This document shows positions 1 through 12,503 of a DNA stretch of 64,000 nucleotides, piece after piece; position 1 is the first letter of the stretch, and each line of letters begins with the position of its first letter. The stretch spans positions 1 through 64,000 of the forward strand of contig CACVBU010000904.1 in NCBI GenBank assembly GCA_902728285.1, given 5' to 3'. Both the position numbers and the translations under genes were made by a program. The notes below the pieces were generated by a model. The model made no database searches. It was not told where the DNA came from and worked only from the letters and a program-made list of their open reading frames with translations. The DNA comes from Clytia hemisphaerica. Its lineage: Eukaryota; Cnidaria; Hydrozoa; Leptothecata; Clytiidae.

Positions 1-144
1 ATACTTTTTGTGCATTTTTTCTTTCTCCACCAAATGTTTGCTCTTTTTATGTATAATAGTGAGCAGCAATAATCATTTAAAGAAATCTCTTTCTTTTTAT
101 CAATAGAAATGTTTTTCACCCTTACAGTATACTGACTTTTCGAT

Positions 145-345
145 TTGCAACTTGCACTTTTTGATTTGCAACTCGCGCTTTTAATTTGAAACTCGCACTT
201 TTAATTTGCAACTCGCAAATTTTGTGTGTTAAAGTGCAACTCATAACTTGCAACTCACGATTTTATTTTGTTAATATGCAACTCGTAACTCGTGAAAAGT
301 AACTGGCAACTCGTGGTTCTGAATGCAACTCGTAACTTGCAACTC
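145..345. repeat. AACTCGCAACTTGC-type degenerate minisatellite
   Basis: A short degenerate repeat built from variants of GCAACTCGC, AACTTGCA and CTTTTAATTTG runs through this stretch. No coding potential is visible. It directly precedes a half copy of a MITE-like family. Confidence 0.6.
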
Positions 346-359
346 GCATCTTATCATAT

Positions 360-475
360 CACCATCAGTGGAGGGAACCTTGCATAGCCATCAAATGAGT
401 GACCAATCAAAGCAGCAAAATTTCAAAACAAATGAACTACGCAGCTCCGCTTGCAGCTCTACTCTACTATTTTAA
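360..475. mobile_element. Partial copy of the CATCAGTGGAGG palindromic MITE family
   Basis: The stretch contains CATCAGTGGAGGGAACC, TGCATAGCCATCAAATGA and GAACTACGCAGCTCCGC, nearly matching the left half of the element at 57698-58365. The opposite arm is not seen, so this is a half copy. The remaining bases to 859, downstream of the glutamate receptor gene on the other strand, show nothing I can name. Confidence 0.55.
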
Positions 476-859
476 TGCAGTTTTATCACAACAAACTTTC
501 GTTTTACCACAGAAAAAAGAGAGTGGCGCGTTGTGCCATGAAACTTTTTAACAATAGAACTACCTGCTAAAAAAACAAAAATTTCTGCTCTATATGTGCA
601 AAACGAAAAATTCCTTCTGTTTTTCAGAGCTCCTTGATTCAAAGTACCAATGTACCACAAATGAAGTTCCTAACACCAAATGATAAATTTCTTTTTCATT
701 TTCATCTTCTTTCTCAAAAATAAAAAGAACTCTGATTTATCTTTTTACGTAATTTATAACAAAAAGTAATGTTATATATGATTTATGTTGAAATTTTACA
801 AAATTGTTGACAGAAGGCAAGCAAAATTTAATGCATTGAATTATCCATCTAAAATTGTT

Positions 860-3800
860 TCAAACTTCACTGAAACTCGTTTCTAGGGAATGAATCTGAA
901 TCTCAAATTTGCCAGAGATTTTATTCCTCCATTTGAAATAAACTGTCTCTATGAATAGTATGAATACAACAACAAGGAATCCAAATCCCAAGACAACAAC
1001 CATACCTCCAAAATATTCAAACTCTAATCGAAATGCTTTTGTTTCTGTTTTTTCACATGTTTTAAACCATTTGTTACTCAATTGTTCAATTGTTCCTCTT
1101 TCTTTCATCTGGCGAATGACATTTGACAATATCAAAGTCAGCTTGCTATTCTTCCTTGTACCAAATGAATTAGGAACAGCAAATTTTTCTGCTCGTAAAA
1201 TGAGACCTTCACAAAATTTGTTTTTTGTCTTTTGAATATTTGCTAACCACCAATATTCATCAATGAACGCATCGAGTTCACTTGAAAGAAAAGAAAAAAC
1301 AAGATTGCTATTGTATTCTCAGCAATCAGGTAACCATCAAACTGGGGGGAGGGGGTACCTAGGCAAAAGGAGGGTAAGCGTATGTGCCGCCCTTAAGGGT
1401 CCGTGTTTTGGATCTTCAAAATCCTAATAAGGGTCATAAAAATCACAAAAATCCAATTCCAGACACACTTAGGCCTTATAAGGGTTGTAATATTATTATA
1501 GTGCAAATTCCATATTGTGACCCTCAAAAGCCTAAATATTTAGTAAAATAATCCAAAATAAGAGTCATTAAACTCACAAAAATTAATCTAAGGGTCCGTT
1601 TTGGTCCCTCTAAGGGCCATCAATAGTTTGACGGCACGTACCTCTCCCCCTGAGCCATCAACATTTTGTTATTCAAAACTTGTATTCAATCATCTTAAAT
1701 TACATTGAGTCTTATCTTACTCAGTTAGATGCAGCCCATTATTGGAAAGAAGATTAAAAGCCTTTTTTATTTTTTATCTCTTACCCTGTCAGAACTTTTT
1801 CCATACCCTCCATCGGGCCGCCACTTACAATATAAGAATATACAAAATCTTTGTATGCTTTCCTCCACAATGGTTGTGTTTGTAGCATTGTTTCTATGGA
1901 AGTTGACTCAGCACAACCATATCGGAAACCCTCAGTTGGTTGAATTATCTGAAAATAGAAAGTTTGTCTTTTCTAATTTTATGCTGTTTTCCAGCTACTG
2001 CATGAGTTTCAGACTACAAGCTTGATGGAATCATCTTCAAAAATGGACGGACAGATTTCGTTTTCAAGCTATAGAAAGGAAATTATTTCAATTCCAGATA
2101 ATTTTAAACTGACCTTTTCATCGTACATTCCTTTAAAATTAGCATATCTATCAGACAGTACCGTCGAAGCAGTCAGATTTGCTGTATAAGTTGACATTAT
2201 TATCATTAAAGCAACGGCATAACAAATGGATAGCAGTCGAGCAGACCAATAAATGGGTGTTTTGCCAACAAGATCACGCTGGAATGTTAAACCTGCACCA
2301 TAAGTGAAAGAATTTTCAAGTGTATATGGGTTAGATGTTGACGAATCATCAAACTTTGAGGTTATCTTTTCCATCATATAGGTAGTATAGCAGAAAACTG
2401 GTAAAATTATAACCAATGCAATCATTAAATTTGAATCAATGCTTTCTATGAATTTCCAGTTAAGAAACTTCAGCTTTTTCGGTCGATTTCCAAGTGCCAT
2501 TCCAAGTCTAGTCAGGAAGATTTCTTCAGTAAAATCAATAACTTGAAGTCTAGGATGTGTTATTGTTAGTCCTGTTATAGCGACATCAGCTCGACCTTCT
2601 TTTAATTCGCGCACCACTCCATTCCATTGGCAAGTTGAATGATCTTCAACATCAGTACAATTGCTGTATGCACCAAACTTTGAATCTGGAACTGCATACA
2701 ATTCCCAGTCAAAACCAACTTCTTGAAACATTTCTAAAGCTGCATCAATCATGAAACCAGCACAGCAGTGTTTCTCCCAACTCTTTGCTCCATCTTTTGG
2801 GATGAGACATAAATATTGGCGTTCACCACATACTAATTCCCCAGTCAGTTGTTTTTTTTGCACAGGAAGGGTAAACATATTATCGTCTAACAAAATCCCA
2901 ACCACTTTTAATGTTTTACGATTTCTTTTGGTGCATCTTTGTCGTGCTTCTTTTACTAGCTCTAGTGATTTTTTGTCTTGAAGACTAGAATGTGAAAATT
3001 ATTTAGTTGTTAGTCAGAAAACTTTACTCTTTGAATATAGTTTTAATAATTTCAAAACAAAGATCTATCATAGTTTAGTCTCCTGTCTGATTGAAAAAAG
3101 GGCCTTAATGAACTTTTAAATAAGAAAAAGAAAAATACCAAAGTGATTCTAAGAAAAAGATGTCTTTGAGGTTTTCAGTAAATATTACATGAACTTACAA
3201 CGAGAAATTATGATGTGGGGAAGTTATTTCGTAGGTGCAATGCTCTTCATGATTCTTTTTTTGAAATGGAACAGTTTCTAATACAAATCGGATCCAAAAA
3301 AACTTTGTATGTTCGTTTCTCGTCAGAAAATCTATCAGCAGTTTCCATTCTGCATCCTCTAGCACAGCTAAAATGGTTGCAGACTTCAGGTTCTTTTCTA
3401 TATCATTTAGAATAGTATTTATTAGAGTCTCATTAAATGTCCCAGTGAAGCTGTAATTTATTGTGATCGTTTGATCTTGTTCAAAAGATTTTTGGTGTCT
3501 TCTTTGCATATGATTTTTTTGAGTTATAATCACCAATTGGTCATCAGTATTCTTATGCAACAATGAAATAAAATGTCCAAAATTTTCCATTTGAGCTGCC
3601 AAATTATCTAAACAGGTCTAGAAATGAGTGAGAAAAGATTTATTCGAGTAAAAAACCAACGGTGGAATAGAAAATTGTACCTCTTCTAATACACTAAGAG
3701 AGTAAAAAGTCTAATTTGATCAAAGGCAAGGTGAAAAAACAGGAAAGTGAAACAAACAACAACTTACTTTGTTGTCTTTTGCAGGGATAAAAACTTCGTT

Positions 3801-3950
3801 TACATTTGAAGCCAATGAGCTCGAACTTTTCTTGCATATTTTCAGTGTGTCTGCTCGAAACCCATCTTTTGCGATAAATAGTAGCATTGCAGTATGTAGC
3901 AGCATGTTACCAGTTGGCTTTTCTACAATCATTTTTTTCTTGAATTGCTT
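860..3950 (-). CDS. Ionotropic glutamate receptor subunit, 5' end incomplete
   Basis: Ligand-gated cation channel subunit of the plasma membrane. Visible exons on the minus strand are about 3950-3768, 3617-3199, 2984-2114, 1948-1785 and 1280-860 (stop TCA at 860-862 on +). Splice phases 0, 2, 0 and 2 join without a break. The first two exons are amino-terminal domain. Exon 2984-2114 holds S1 with GLTITHPRLQVIDF (the Arg matches the agonist alpha-carboxylate contact of this family), then M1, a pore loop with Gln-Arg near the Q/R/N site, and M3 with the gate variant STYTANLTA instead of SYTANLAAF. Exon 1948-1785 gives S2 with AESTSIET. The last exon gives LDAFIDEYWW (the Glu fits the amino-group contact) and M4. 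The 5' boundary of the first exon, the signal peptide and the start codon are not identified. The subtype (NMDA-like or invertebrate-specific) is uncertain. Confidence 0.85.
1331..1662. mobile_element. Imperfect inverted-repeat element in glutamate receptor intron
   Basis: The ends pair imperfectly: an ATCA-containing, G-rich left end (GGGGGGAGGGGGTAC) faces GTACCTCTCCCCC with GATGG/CCATC on the right, and AAGGGTCC recurs inverted inside. It lies in the last intron of the receptor gene (1281-1784). No coding capacity is visible, so this is probably a MITE. Confidence 0.45.
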
Positions 3951-5712
3951 AAAAGAATTAAAAAAATGTGCCAAATTCTTTGTAGCTATTTTTATGTGAA
4001 ATAATCACAATTCACTAATCATAAATCATGGCCTTTTTCAAAAATGATTAGTTGACATAATTCTCGTAGCTTAAAATTTGAAAAAGAGGACAAAAAATGA
4101 AATATGAATTTGTCAATCTTACTTCAAAAACTGTATTTTGAGAATTATGCTCCATATGAAAAAGTTATTTTATTGAATTGAGTGAGAAATAGAATTAATT
4201 TTTTTTGTAAAAATATGTACGGTGTCAATCTTTCTGTATTAAAAATTGATGTTATCCTACTAGGCCTCTTTTAAGGGCTCTGGTCATAGTGAAAAATCAA
4301 TTTCAGAATTTGAAGATTAAACCTTATGTTTTCGCTTCTTTGACATGTTTAAGAACAAACTGTTTTTGAAAAATGAATTTAAGTATTACATGATACATGA
4401 GAAACATAATTAATGAATTGGTAATGTCAAATAAAACATGTAAGTTTAAGGACCGATTAATAAACGTCTTAAACGTAATTAAGGAACGTATGGACCTTAA
4501 TAAAACGTCATAACGCCGCTATTTACTTTTCACAAAAAAGCCTAATCTCCTTGGGGAAATTATTTTATTGTTTCAAACTTTTTTTTAAATTAATGACAAA
4601 TAATTTCTTTATTTATATTTTTTCGGAAAAATTTTCTATTTGGCTACATCCCAAGTTATAGCTAATGTATGGAAATTTAGTGGAGAAAATTGCCAAAAAT
4701 GAGGTTTTTTGGAGATTTTAAAGGAAAGATACTTCCACAAATGAATTTTAGATACTTTAGATACTAGAACCAAAAAAGATTCCAAAATGTTTGATTTTTA
4801 CCGAGATTAGGGCTTTGAAAGGTGAAATACTCTTCTTCGAAAAACTCTTCGTTTTCTTCTTCATTTAATTTTTTCATTTCAATTTTTCGATTTTTAAATT
4901 CTAAAAAAGGTAGGTTTAACAGGACATAAAAAATAAATTAAAATAAAATACATTAATCTTTTGCAAAATGCAAATGCAATTTAATTTGTTGTAAATGTGA
5001 AAATGTAAACAAAAAGATTGCAAAAAGTTGAAGAGTGAACACTCGATTCATTCAGAATCCTTTCAGAGAACATTATAGTAAATTATATTGAAGATAAAGT
5101 CAATGATCAAATATGATATGAATGCTAGATGCAACCATGATGCAACAACTATAAGAATACACTTTATAAGAATGTCATGATGAAAATGGCAAAAAATTAA
5201 AGAATATGGTAAGAATATCACCATCATGGAATTTAGCAACCGAACCTAGAATGCGCATTTTAACCTGTAGATTGCCAGATCTTAACCTAAGAAGCAGTGG
5301 AAAAGTCCAGAGCCTTAAGAGGAATGCAATTTATATGAAACCATGATGGAACCTCCCAACTTCAGCCTCCCAACTTTTAAGCAAATGAGATTTTTTCCTC
5401 AAATTCCTAGAAAATGTTTTCCTATTTTACACCTTCAGCCTCCCCACTTTAACGGTTGTTTCGCCGGGCTTGAAGAAATCTATTCCATCGTGCCGTCTTT
5501 TAATTGCCTCAAAAAAGAGCTACTAATCAATCAATGCTATCTACCTGATTGACTATTTATAATAAGCATGCATATAACCCAAATCCTATGAAAAACTGCA
5601 CAGACTTTTGTTTCAATTAATATTTCTCTCTCTCGTTTGAGATCCAGGATGCGCATGTAGCCCTAGAAAGTGATAACAAGCTTTTAACAGTTTCTTCTCT
5701 CTTTTCTTTTAG
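3951..5712. other. Intergenic stretch without recognised gene
   Basis: AT-rich sequence between the divergent glutamate receptor (-) and HMCES (+). I looked for an HMCES first exon encoding Met-Cys-Gly-Arg and for the receptor's first exon, and found neither. The only long open frame (5343-5552, +) has no splice context or recognisable composition. Confidence 0.5.
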
Positions 5713-8700
5713 AACGAAATCTGCAGGGGAAATAGCGGATGCTTGTTCATACAGAGGGAGAAATAATGAAGTACAAAAGCCAACTTGGAAAGGAAACGGA
5801 TCCAAAACGTACAATGGTTCATATAATAAAGGTCCAAAATCCTGCTCGTGAGTAAAAGAAATTATAATTATATCTATAATCATTATTCGTCTAGTGCCAC
5901 TCTAGGGAGGGGTGCCAAAATCAATTTATCCACACCCTTTCACCGTGCAGTAACAAAAAAATCGTACCCTCGTACCCAGTGCATTTTGAAAATCGTTATT
6001 TTGGCAATTTTTTAAATCTTCATAGATTAATTGAATGAAATTTTCATCCTAAAAGGATGTAAACTTGTCTTTCCGTTTTTGTCAACATGCATTCGGGCTA
6101 CCTTGAAAACGAGGTACATGCTGTCGGTCAATCTGCCTTGCTGTCCCTTCAGGCTTGGGGACACGAAAAGTTTTTTTCGCGCTGGTGCAATGCAACATGC
6201 TAAAAATTTTTTTCTTCCTATTGAAAAAATTTGACCACTATGTTTTTTATATTTTTCACAGACCGATCTTGTTGCAAAACCGTTTACAACACAGTGGAAC
6301 AAATGAAGAACTAAGCGAAAGAATCATTATGCCCATGCAATGGGGAATGGTCCCTTCATGGCACAAAGGAGATCCCAAGAAATTCAACTTTAACATGATC
6401 AACTGCCGGTGTGATACCATCACTGAAAAGAAATCTTTCGCCAAAGCTTTGGAACATGGACAACGATGTGTAGTGCTTGCTGAAGGGTGAGTTCCATTTC
6501 TTGATCCATTTTTTTCATTGTTTATTACCCAGTGTAACACTCATTGTCACAAGCCCAGTTGGAACACCGCCCACTGGACAAATCGGCCAAAGAATCGTTG
6601 CTTGTGAGAACAATCAATTTTCTACCTCGAACTACACAATAAGCTATTGTCCTCATTTCTGGATTTTCATTAGTCTTTTGAACCATGAAGAATAAAGTTT
6701 TCTCATTTGCAATCTACCTAAGGTCGAAAATGTTTCACTGGAGCACTGGGAAGGAATGATGGGATGGGCGCTTTTTTCTTTCTTTAACATAAGATTGAGA
6801 AGCGAAAGATACTGTTTTATCATCGATTTTAAAATAAAACATTTTCATACTCCTTTTATGAAATATCCACATGTGACATTTTAGGTTCTATGAATGGCAC
6901 GCGGAGAATGGAAACAAGCAGCCTTATTATATACAACTAAAAGATTCGATCACTCCGCATCTGCAATTTAACAAAGAAATCGAAAATGAAGAAGATGGAA
7001 GTTGTCAAACGAAGAAAAGTGGAAAACAATTATTGACAATGGCTGGACTATTTGATAAACACGTTTCCGAAGAGGTACAATAACTTCCATTTTGGCTTCA
7101 CCACCGAACAAGCAAAATTCTTAATTTTTAGTTGCCATATTAAAAAGTACAGCTAGTCGAGGACCATTTTTAATATTCAAAATTTGTATTGGTTAATTGA
7201 CGATTTTTCTTTTTCAAACATTTTTTGTTTTTAGTGTGTTTGGCATTTATTCTTATATCAACACTACTTTCTAACCCTACTTTAAAATACTAATTTATCT
7301 CTCTTGTTTAGCAAGGGGAACTTTACACGTACACCATAATCACTGTTGATTCTTCATCTTCTATGATGGCTTCATCATCGAATGCCTGTAAGTTTCACAT
7401 GTTTTCTTTTGTCAACTTCTTATTCTTTCACTCCCGTTGTTAGCGATTTTTTCTGAAATAAATGATTAAAACTGAAAATCTTCATCAGCAATGTGTTTAA
7501 TGAAAATGATGAAGGTCTTATAGTTGTTACTGGAAGCGTACAACCTCTTTACACCAATGCGTTACTGATACGTATTACATCTGTGGAAACTTTTGGAAAT
7601 CATGTCGTTGATTTTTGATAATTTTGTCTCTCAATTTCAATAACAAAAAAGAAACTTTAACAAATGAACACGTAAAACTAGGTCAGCGTGTTTCAAACTA
7701 TCTTCATTTTAGGCAATATTGGAAACACCAGAGAGTGTCGAGAGATGGTTAGATGCGGCAAACGTCTCCGACGAAAAGGTGAAAAAATAAACGCTTTTGA
7801 AAAGGAATTGATAGTATACTTTTGCCGAGAGTGAGGCATTCTTGGGAACCGGTTGATTTTAAGTCGGAAAATTCAGTGGGGATAGAAAAAATAGTATTTG
7901 TTTTTTTGCGAGATAAAAAGTTAGAATAAAATCTTCCACTGGGGACGATATTTTGAGGGTTCTCATCGGGTCTGTGAGAGGGAGGTTACGATAAATGATA
8001 GATTTGCATTAACATTTTCTTCTACTGGTTCCTCATATAATATTCCACCACATTGAATTTGTTACTTCATGGCAACAAGACGTTATTGATTTCTTCTACT
8101 TTAGGCGTTGGAATTATTAAAACCTACCAATTGTTTGGAATGGTATCCTGTATCAGAAGTTGTGAACAATGTGCGAAATGATACCAGTGATTGCATCAAG
8201 AAAATCGATCTGTAAGTCGCGTTTCTCATATTTATCGGCCCTTCACAATCCTTTCTACGGGATCCTACTTTGTTTTCAAATTAACATTGACGCTTTCTTA
8301 TTCGACGTTCTATTACATACGCTCCCTTATGCGATATATCAACAACGTCTCACTGTACTGTCGTTTTTTGGGCGGTAAACTTAATGGAAGTTTCATTGAA
8401 AACAATGTTTATCGTCCGTCATAAATTTACGACGCCCTTTATTGGAAGAGTTTTTGGAACGATTTACCAGGATACGGGATAATTATGATAGATACATGTT
8501 TTTCACTTGTATTGTAAGCATATCTAGGCTCAGATATGGGGAAAATTAAGCATATGGCAAGCATTACTTGAGCCACGAAAAATATTTTTTCCTGATTTTG
8601 GCTTTTTTTGGCTGGAATTTTAAGAGGGCTTTTCAGTCTTTCCCTAAATTCTTTCTTTGGATAGAAGCATCCCCCAAGCATTTTTTCAGCCTTATTAAGC

Positions 8701-8905
8701 TTTCGACCTAAGCATCTCTGAGCCTATTTTCGGATTTTTATATGCTTACAAAAACAAACATGTAGTAATTTAATTTTTTTTCCATAGAGCAAAAATCAAG
8801 GCAAGGAAAGCGAAATCGGGTATGCTTATGGCCAACTGGTTAAAAAAGGGCGAAAAACGAAAAAGTGTAGACGAAAGCGAAAGTGCGCACAAGAAGACCA
8901 AATAA
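5713..8905 (+). CDS. HMCES: HMCES, SRAP-domain abasic-site sensor (first exon missing, frame break in exon 4)
   Basis: HMCES covalently traps abasic sites in single-stranded DNA at replication forks. Exons read 5713-5847, 6262-6486, 6885-7074, 7312-7387, 7713-7778, 8105-8211 and 8788-8905 (TAA). Landmarks in order are SYNKGPKS, MQWGMVPSWHKGD, NCRCDT, GFYEWHAENG, LLTMAGLFD, YTYTIITVDS, AILETPESVERWLD, WYPVSEVVNNVRND, and a basic tail with MANWLKKGEKRK resembling the C-terminal PIP-like region of the family. The exon with the catalytic Cys2 (MCGR) was not found upstream. In exon 7312-7387 the conserved HHRMP is present but one frame off from the preceding VDSSSSMM; the exon is 76 bp where the flanking phases demand a multiple of three. 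One extra base, or two missing, before 7366 would explain this. Identification is strong; whether the locus is intact is uncertain. Confidence 0.85.
8494..8763. mobile_element. ACATGTTTTT-ended MITE in the last HMCES intron
   Basis: About 270 bp, starting with ACATGTTTTT and ending with AACATGT, with GTAAGCATAT and AGGCTCAGA repeated inverted near both ends. A close relative lies in opposite orientation at 28680-28977, and a fragment at 50010-50133. Confidence 0.7.
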
Positions 8906-9517
8906 ACGTCGGAAAAAGACTCTCAGACGTCAGAGAGATTTTATTCTGTGTTCTTGATGAATGAAGAAAGAAACAGCCATCATTTGAAAGATAAGACATC
9001 CTGGTCATTCCGATATACTCTCAGGTCTCTCTAATAGACAGGGTCTGGAATTAGAAAGGGGGGGGGGTACCGTGAGTTTCAAGAACATCTATTAGAGACC
9101 AGAGAGAAAATAATTTTTAGTTTAGCTTTGTAATTATTTTTTGTACATACACATACTTCACGTTTACAAAAATCAAAAATTAACTTCAATTGCTGTTTTA
9201 CCTACTGGGTTGTTATTAAATTTGACAAAGATGTTTTCTTGGGATTTAATTTTTCAGTTGTAATTTGGCAAATTTTGTAGGGAAGCGCGGCGTTGTGATG
9301 CCGCATCACCGACTTTATTCTCACGGCTGTATCTTCTGGCTGATGCTGGACACCCTTAAATAGAAGACATTGCATTGCCCGAAATTCGAATGTTTTGTTG
9401 TGCGAAAAATAAGAAAATCATTTCGAACACAAAAAATCAAAACAAAACTCAGACCAAATAGGGAGAAAGTTTTTTAGTGGAAACAAAACAAAGAAGTTTT
9501 ATCATCTACCAGGAAAA
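8906..9517. other. HMCES-DYNLT intergenic region
   Basis: Contains a G run at about 9057-9067 and otherwise unremarkable AT-rich sequence. ATCTACCAG at about 9504-9512 places a good splice acceptor only five bases upstream of the next start codon. Confidence 0.5.
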
Positions 9518-11299
9518 ATGGATGGGACTCGACGAAGTAGTTTGTTTGAAGTCAACAAAACTCCTGCTGAAGATCCAGGGTCAAGCTCGCTCAGTTTATC
9601 TGAAATTCCAAGCGTTTCTAAAAGAGGTAATTGCTTTTTCTTAAACCACTGCACCACAAAATCTTACTTTTAGGCAAGGATGGGATTTTCTTATTTTTCT
9701 TCTCCTTTTCTTAGAGAGTTTATCAAACAAAATTATCTCAAAAATAAAATTAAGAAAACTCTTAGTACTAAGTTGTCTTCGACCATCCTGTTTTTTTTTT
9801 GTCCAGAGCACCCAGGGAGGGGGCAGTGGGATTGCTTAAGGTACCGCTGGTCAGGGTACCTTTTTCAATCTCCACGAGTCCCAGGTAGGGTCACAAAAAC
9901 ACAAAAATAGAAAAATCAGTCCCTGGTAGGGTGCCTTTTTTGGAAAATTTTGAGAATTTTAAGTAGAAAAATTTGAGAAAATTTTGGAATTTCAGTCCCA
10001 TTCAGCAGACCCCTGCATTCAGGGTCACTTTTTTCGCAAATTTTGGCAAAAATTTTGAAATATCCAGAGTCCCTCGTATAGTAGGGTTCATTTTTCGAAC
10101 CTCAGCGGAGCACCCCCTGTCGGTTGGCAAGGGTAGTACCCCCTCCCCCCCGGGACTCGAAATTCGCCAAATTTAGCTCCCACCAAAATTAATTTTTTAG
10201 GTCATTCGCCAAAAGTTCTTGCCAAAATTAAAAAAATCGTTGATTCGCCAAAATTTTGTTATTTTGCATAAATAACTTCTTGAGTTCTCGCCAAAAAAAG
10301 TTCCCTTAAGGTATGTGCGAAAGAATTGGCTTTAAGAATCGCACCCTTAACAGTTAAGCAAAAAATGGTGAAATTTGTACCCTACACAGTGCATTTTTCT
10401 CTAACTGTCACCTCTTTTAGAGCAAATAAATCAGAATTTTCGGTAGAGTTTTCCAAAATGACCAGACATAAAAAGTTTTTGTGAAATTTATATTTTTTTG
10501 GCGTTTTAAGCCAAAATCAAGGCAATATCCACCAGTCTCTCGTACTAAAACCCTACTGGACAATAGCGAACCTCAGAATCTTTTTGCCTAATATTTTGCA
10601 AATTCGAGATATGTGACGATTTGAAATCTCTTTAAATTGGCTCTTACACCGTTTTCGAGCCCTCACTTTGCAATTTTCAGAAGAAATCACCTTCGTTTTC
10701 CTAGGGGCCTTCACCCAGAGTACCAACCCCCTACAATCAAGCACAGAAGAGTATACAGTGGAGTAACCACCCAGTACACGTACGGGAAACCCAAAGGTTG
10801 TCCGAGTGTATGAAATTTTGAATTTTTATAATTTTTGAGGGTTCTTGTGGGATTATTTTTAGAGGCCTTTGGAAAGTTGCGGGAGATTTTTTTTTATAAA
10901 TGAAGTTGTTTACGTAAACTGTTTTTTATTCCAGCACAAAGAATGGTCTACGAAAACACTTTCAAAATAGAACCTGATAGAAAATGTGAAGTGAGCAATA
11001 TTAAACCCATGATTGAGCAGATCCTGGAAGATATATTTGGTAGTCAAGCATATGACCCTTACGAGTGTGGACTATTGTGTAAGAAAGCAAGTACAGCCAT
11101 CAAGGACGCTGTCAAGCAGTTGAGAATGGAACGATATAAGTATGTAGTTACTGTCACGTGTTCACAAAATGTAGGACAAGGGGTTAAACAAGCAAGCCGT
11201 TTCTTATGGGACGCCAATCGTGATAATTGGGTGGATGCTACTTTCACTAATACCACATTGCAAGCACAAGCTGTATTATATGCACTTTATTACGAATAA
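9518..11299 (+). CDS. Tctex-type dynein light chain, DYNLT5/TCTEX1D-like
   Basis: Predicted 157-residue protein from two exons, 9518-9626 and 10935-11299, joined in phase 1. Tctex-type light chains bind dynein intermediate chains and cargo or axonemal partners. The N-terminal 36 residues are Ser-rich and probably disordered. From MVYENTFKIEP onward the Tctex1 domain is complete: helix IKPMIEQILEDIFG, YDPYECGLLCKKAS, strand YKYVVTVTCSQN, then SRFLWDANRDNW and the terminal LYALYYE. The MxNTY-like start of the domain and the YE ending match the TCTEX1D1/DYNLT5 branch better than DYNLT1/3. The first ATG follows a strong CAG acceptor by five bases, so the 5'UTR is spliced or trans-spliced. The 1.3 kb intron is filled with palindromic repeat sequence. 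Confidence 0.82.
9806..10315. repeat. Inverted and TTCGCCAAA-type repeats in the dynein light chain intron
   Basis: The first part (9806 to about 10160) runs from GAGCACCCAGGGAGGGGG to GGAGCACCCCCTGTC and GTACCCCCTCCCC with internal CAGTCCC/GGGTC repeats, suggesting a degenerate inverted-repeat element. The second part (10150-10315) is the TTCGCCAAA-rich half of the family seen whole at 12817-13111, ending in CTTAAGGTA. Confidence 0.5.
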
Positions 11300-12503
11300 A
11301 TTCTGATAATTTCCAGTGCTAGGAATAGATTTGTTTTTGAATTTAAGCATTTTTGATCTAATATTTATCAAATAATTTTAATCTTATTCAATTGTACATA
11401 GTTGTAATTGAAATTTCAGTTCGTCTCTTTTGAAGGTTCAGAGCTCCCATCAATCGGTTAAAAAAGGATCTACAATCGGCGCCGAAAAATTTGGCACAAA
11501 AGGGGAATTACTAGACTGGCAAACTAGATTGTTAATTATTCATGTCAGAGGGCGGGAACATAAAGGTGGCGGGCGTTTGCTAGAATAGGAGCTGCGTAGG
11601 AGAATGAGCAAAAGTTGGTGAGAGGCTGCTGATTTCATCCCTTGCCGCCGACAAAATTTCTTCCTACGCTTACGTAACTCCTACGCTCACTTTTCCCGCG
11701 TGATAACGCTCCAGCCCGACTGGCGTGCCAGTCTAGGGAATTACCTCAAAACTTTAAAACCGCAAGTGATTTTTAAGTGCTTAAAAGTACGGTTAGAAAG
11801 TACAGTTTTATAAAAAGGATGTGACCTCAGGATCTAAAAGCTCAAAAATGTTCCAATATGGCTGAGAACATAGCCTGGAAGCCACTTAGCCCCTCCCAAA
11901 TCGAGAAATCCACTGGAACATAGTGGAAGTACTGAAATTATAATTCTCGCCAAGCTTTAAATTCTAGAAAACGTTAAAATACCTAAAATTGCCAATATAT
12001 TTCGGCGCTGATTGTAGCTCGGTGAATTTAGGGGAATTCTTAAACATATAAAGACAAAGATCAGTTTGTTTCCTACAAGTTTATCGATACTTTAAAATAT
12101 CTATAAGTTTACCAATGAATATTAAAAACTAACTAACATAAAAATACAAATGTATAAATTAGATATAAAACAGTGTCATGTTATGTTTCGAGGTTTTTCA
12201 GAATTCTCTGCCAATGCGGTATCGAGAAGGTTTCCTATTTCAAAGTATAGCATTGAGGCTTGTTCATTCCCACCATTTCCATCATGCCTGAGTCACATCT
12301 TCGCCTAACAATACTACAAAGAACTCCAGATAATGCAGATAAAGGTTCTAAAAATCCTTCTAGGGTTTGTACGAGGTGTATAAGTAAATAATTATGTTAA
12401 TAAGGAGAAATAATTAGTCATGCGTTACTATTCACAATTCGAAATATAAAAAAATAAGAAATCAGAAAAATTTGAATTAAAAACTACAGCAAGTGTGAAG
12501 TGC
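11300..12503. other. Convergent 3' region between the dynein light chain and Flower-like genes
   Basis: The two genes converge here. The stretch 11500-11760 has inverted similarity at its ends (AGACTGGCAAACTAGA at 11513 against CTGGCGTGCCAGTCTAG at 11719), suggesting a degenerate MITE. No further gene was found. Confidence 0.4.
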
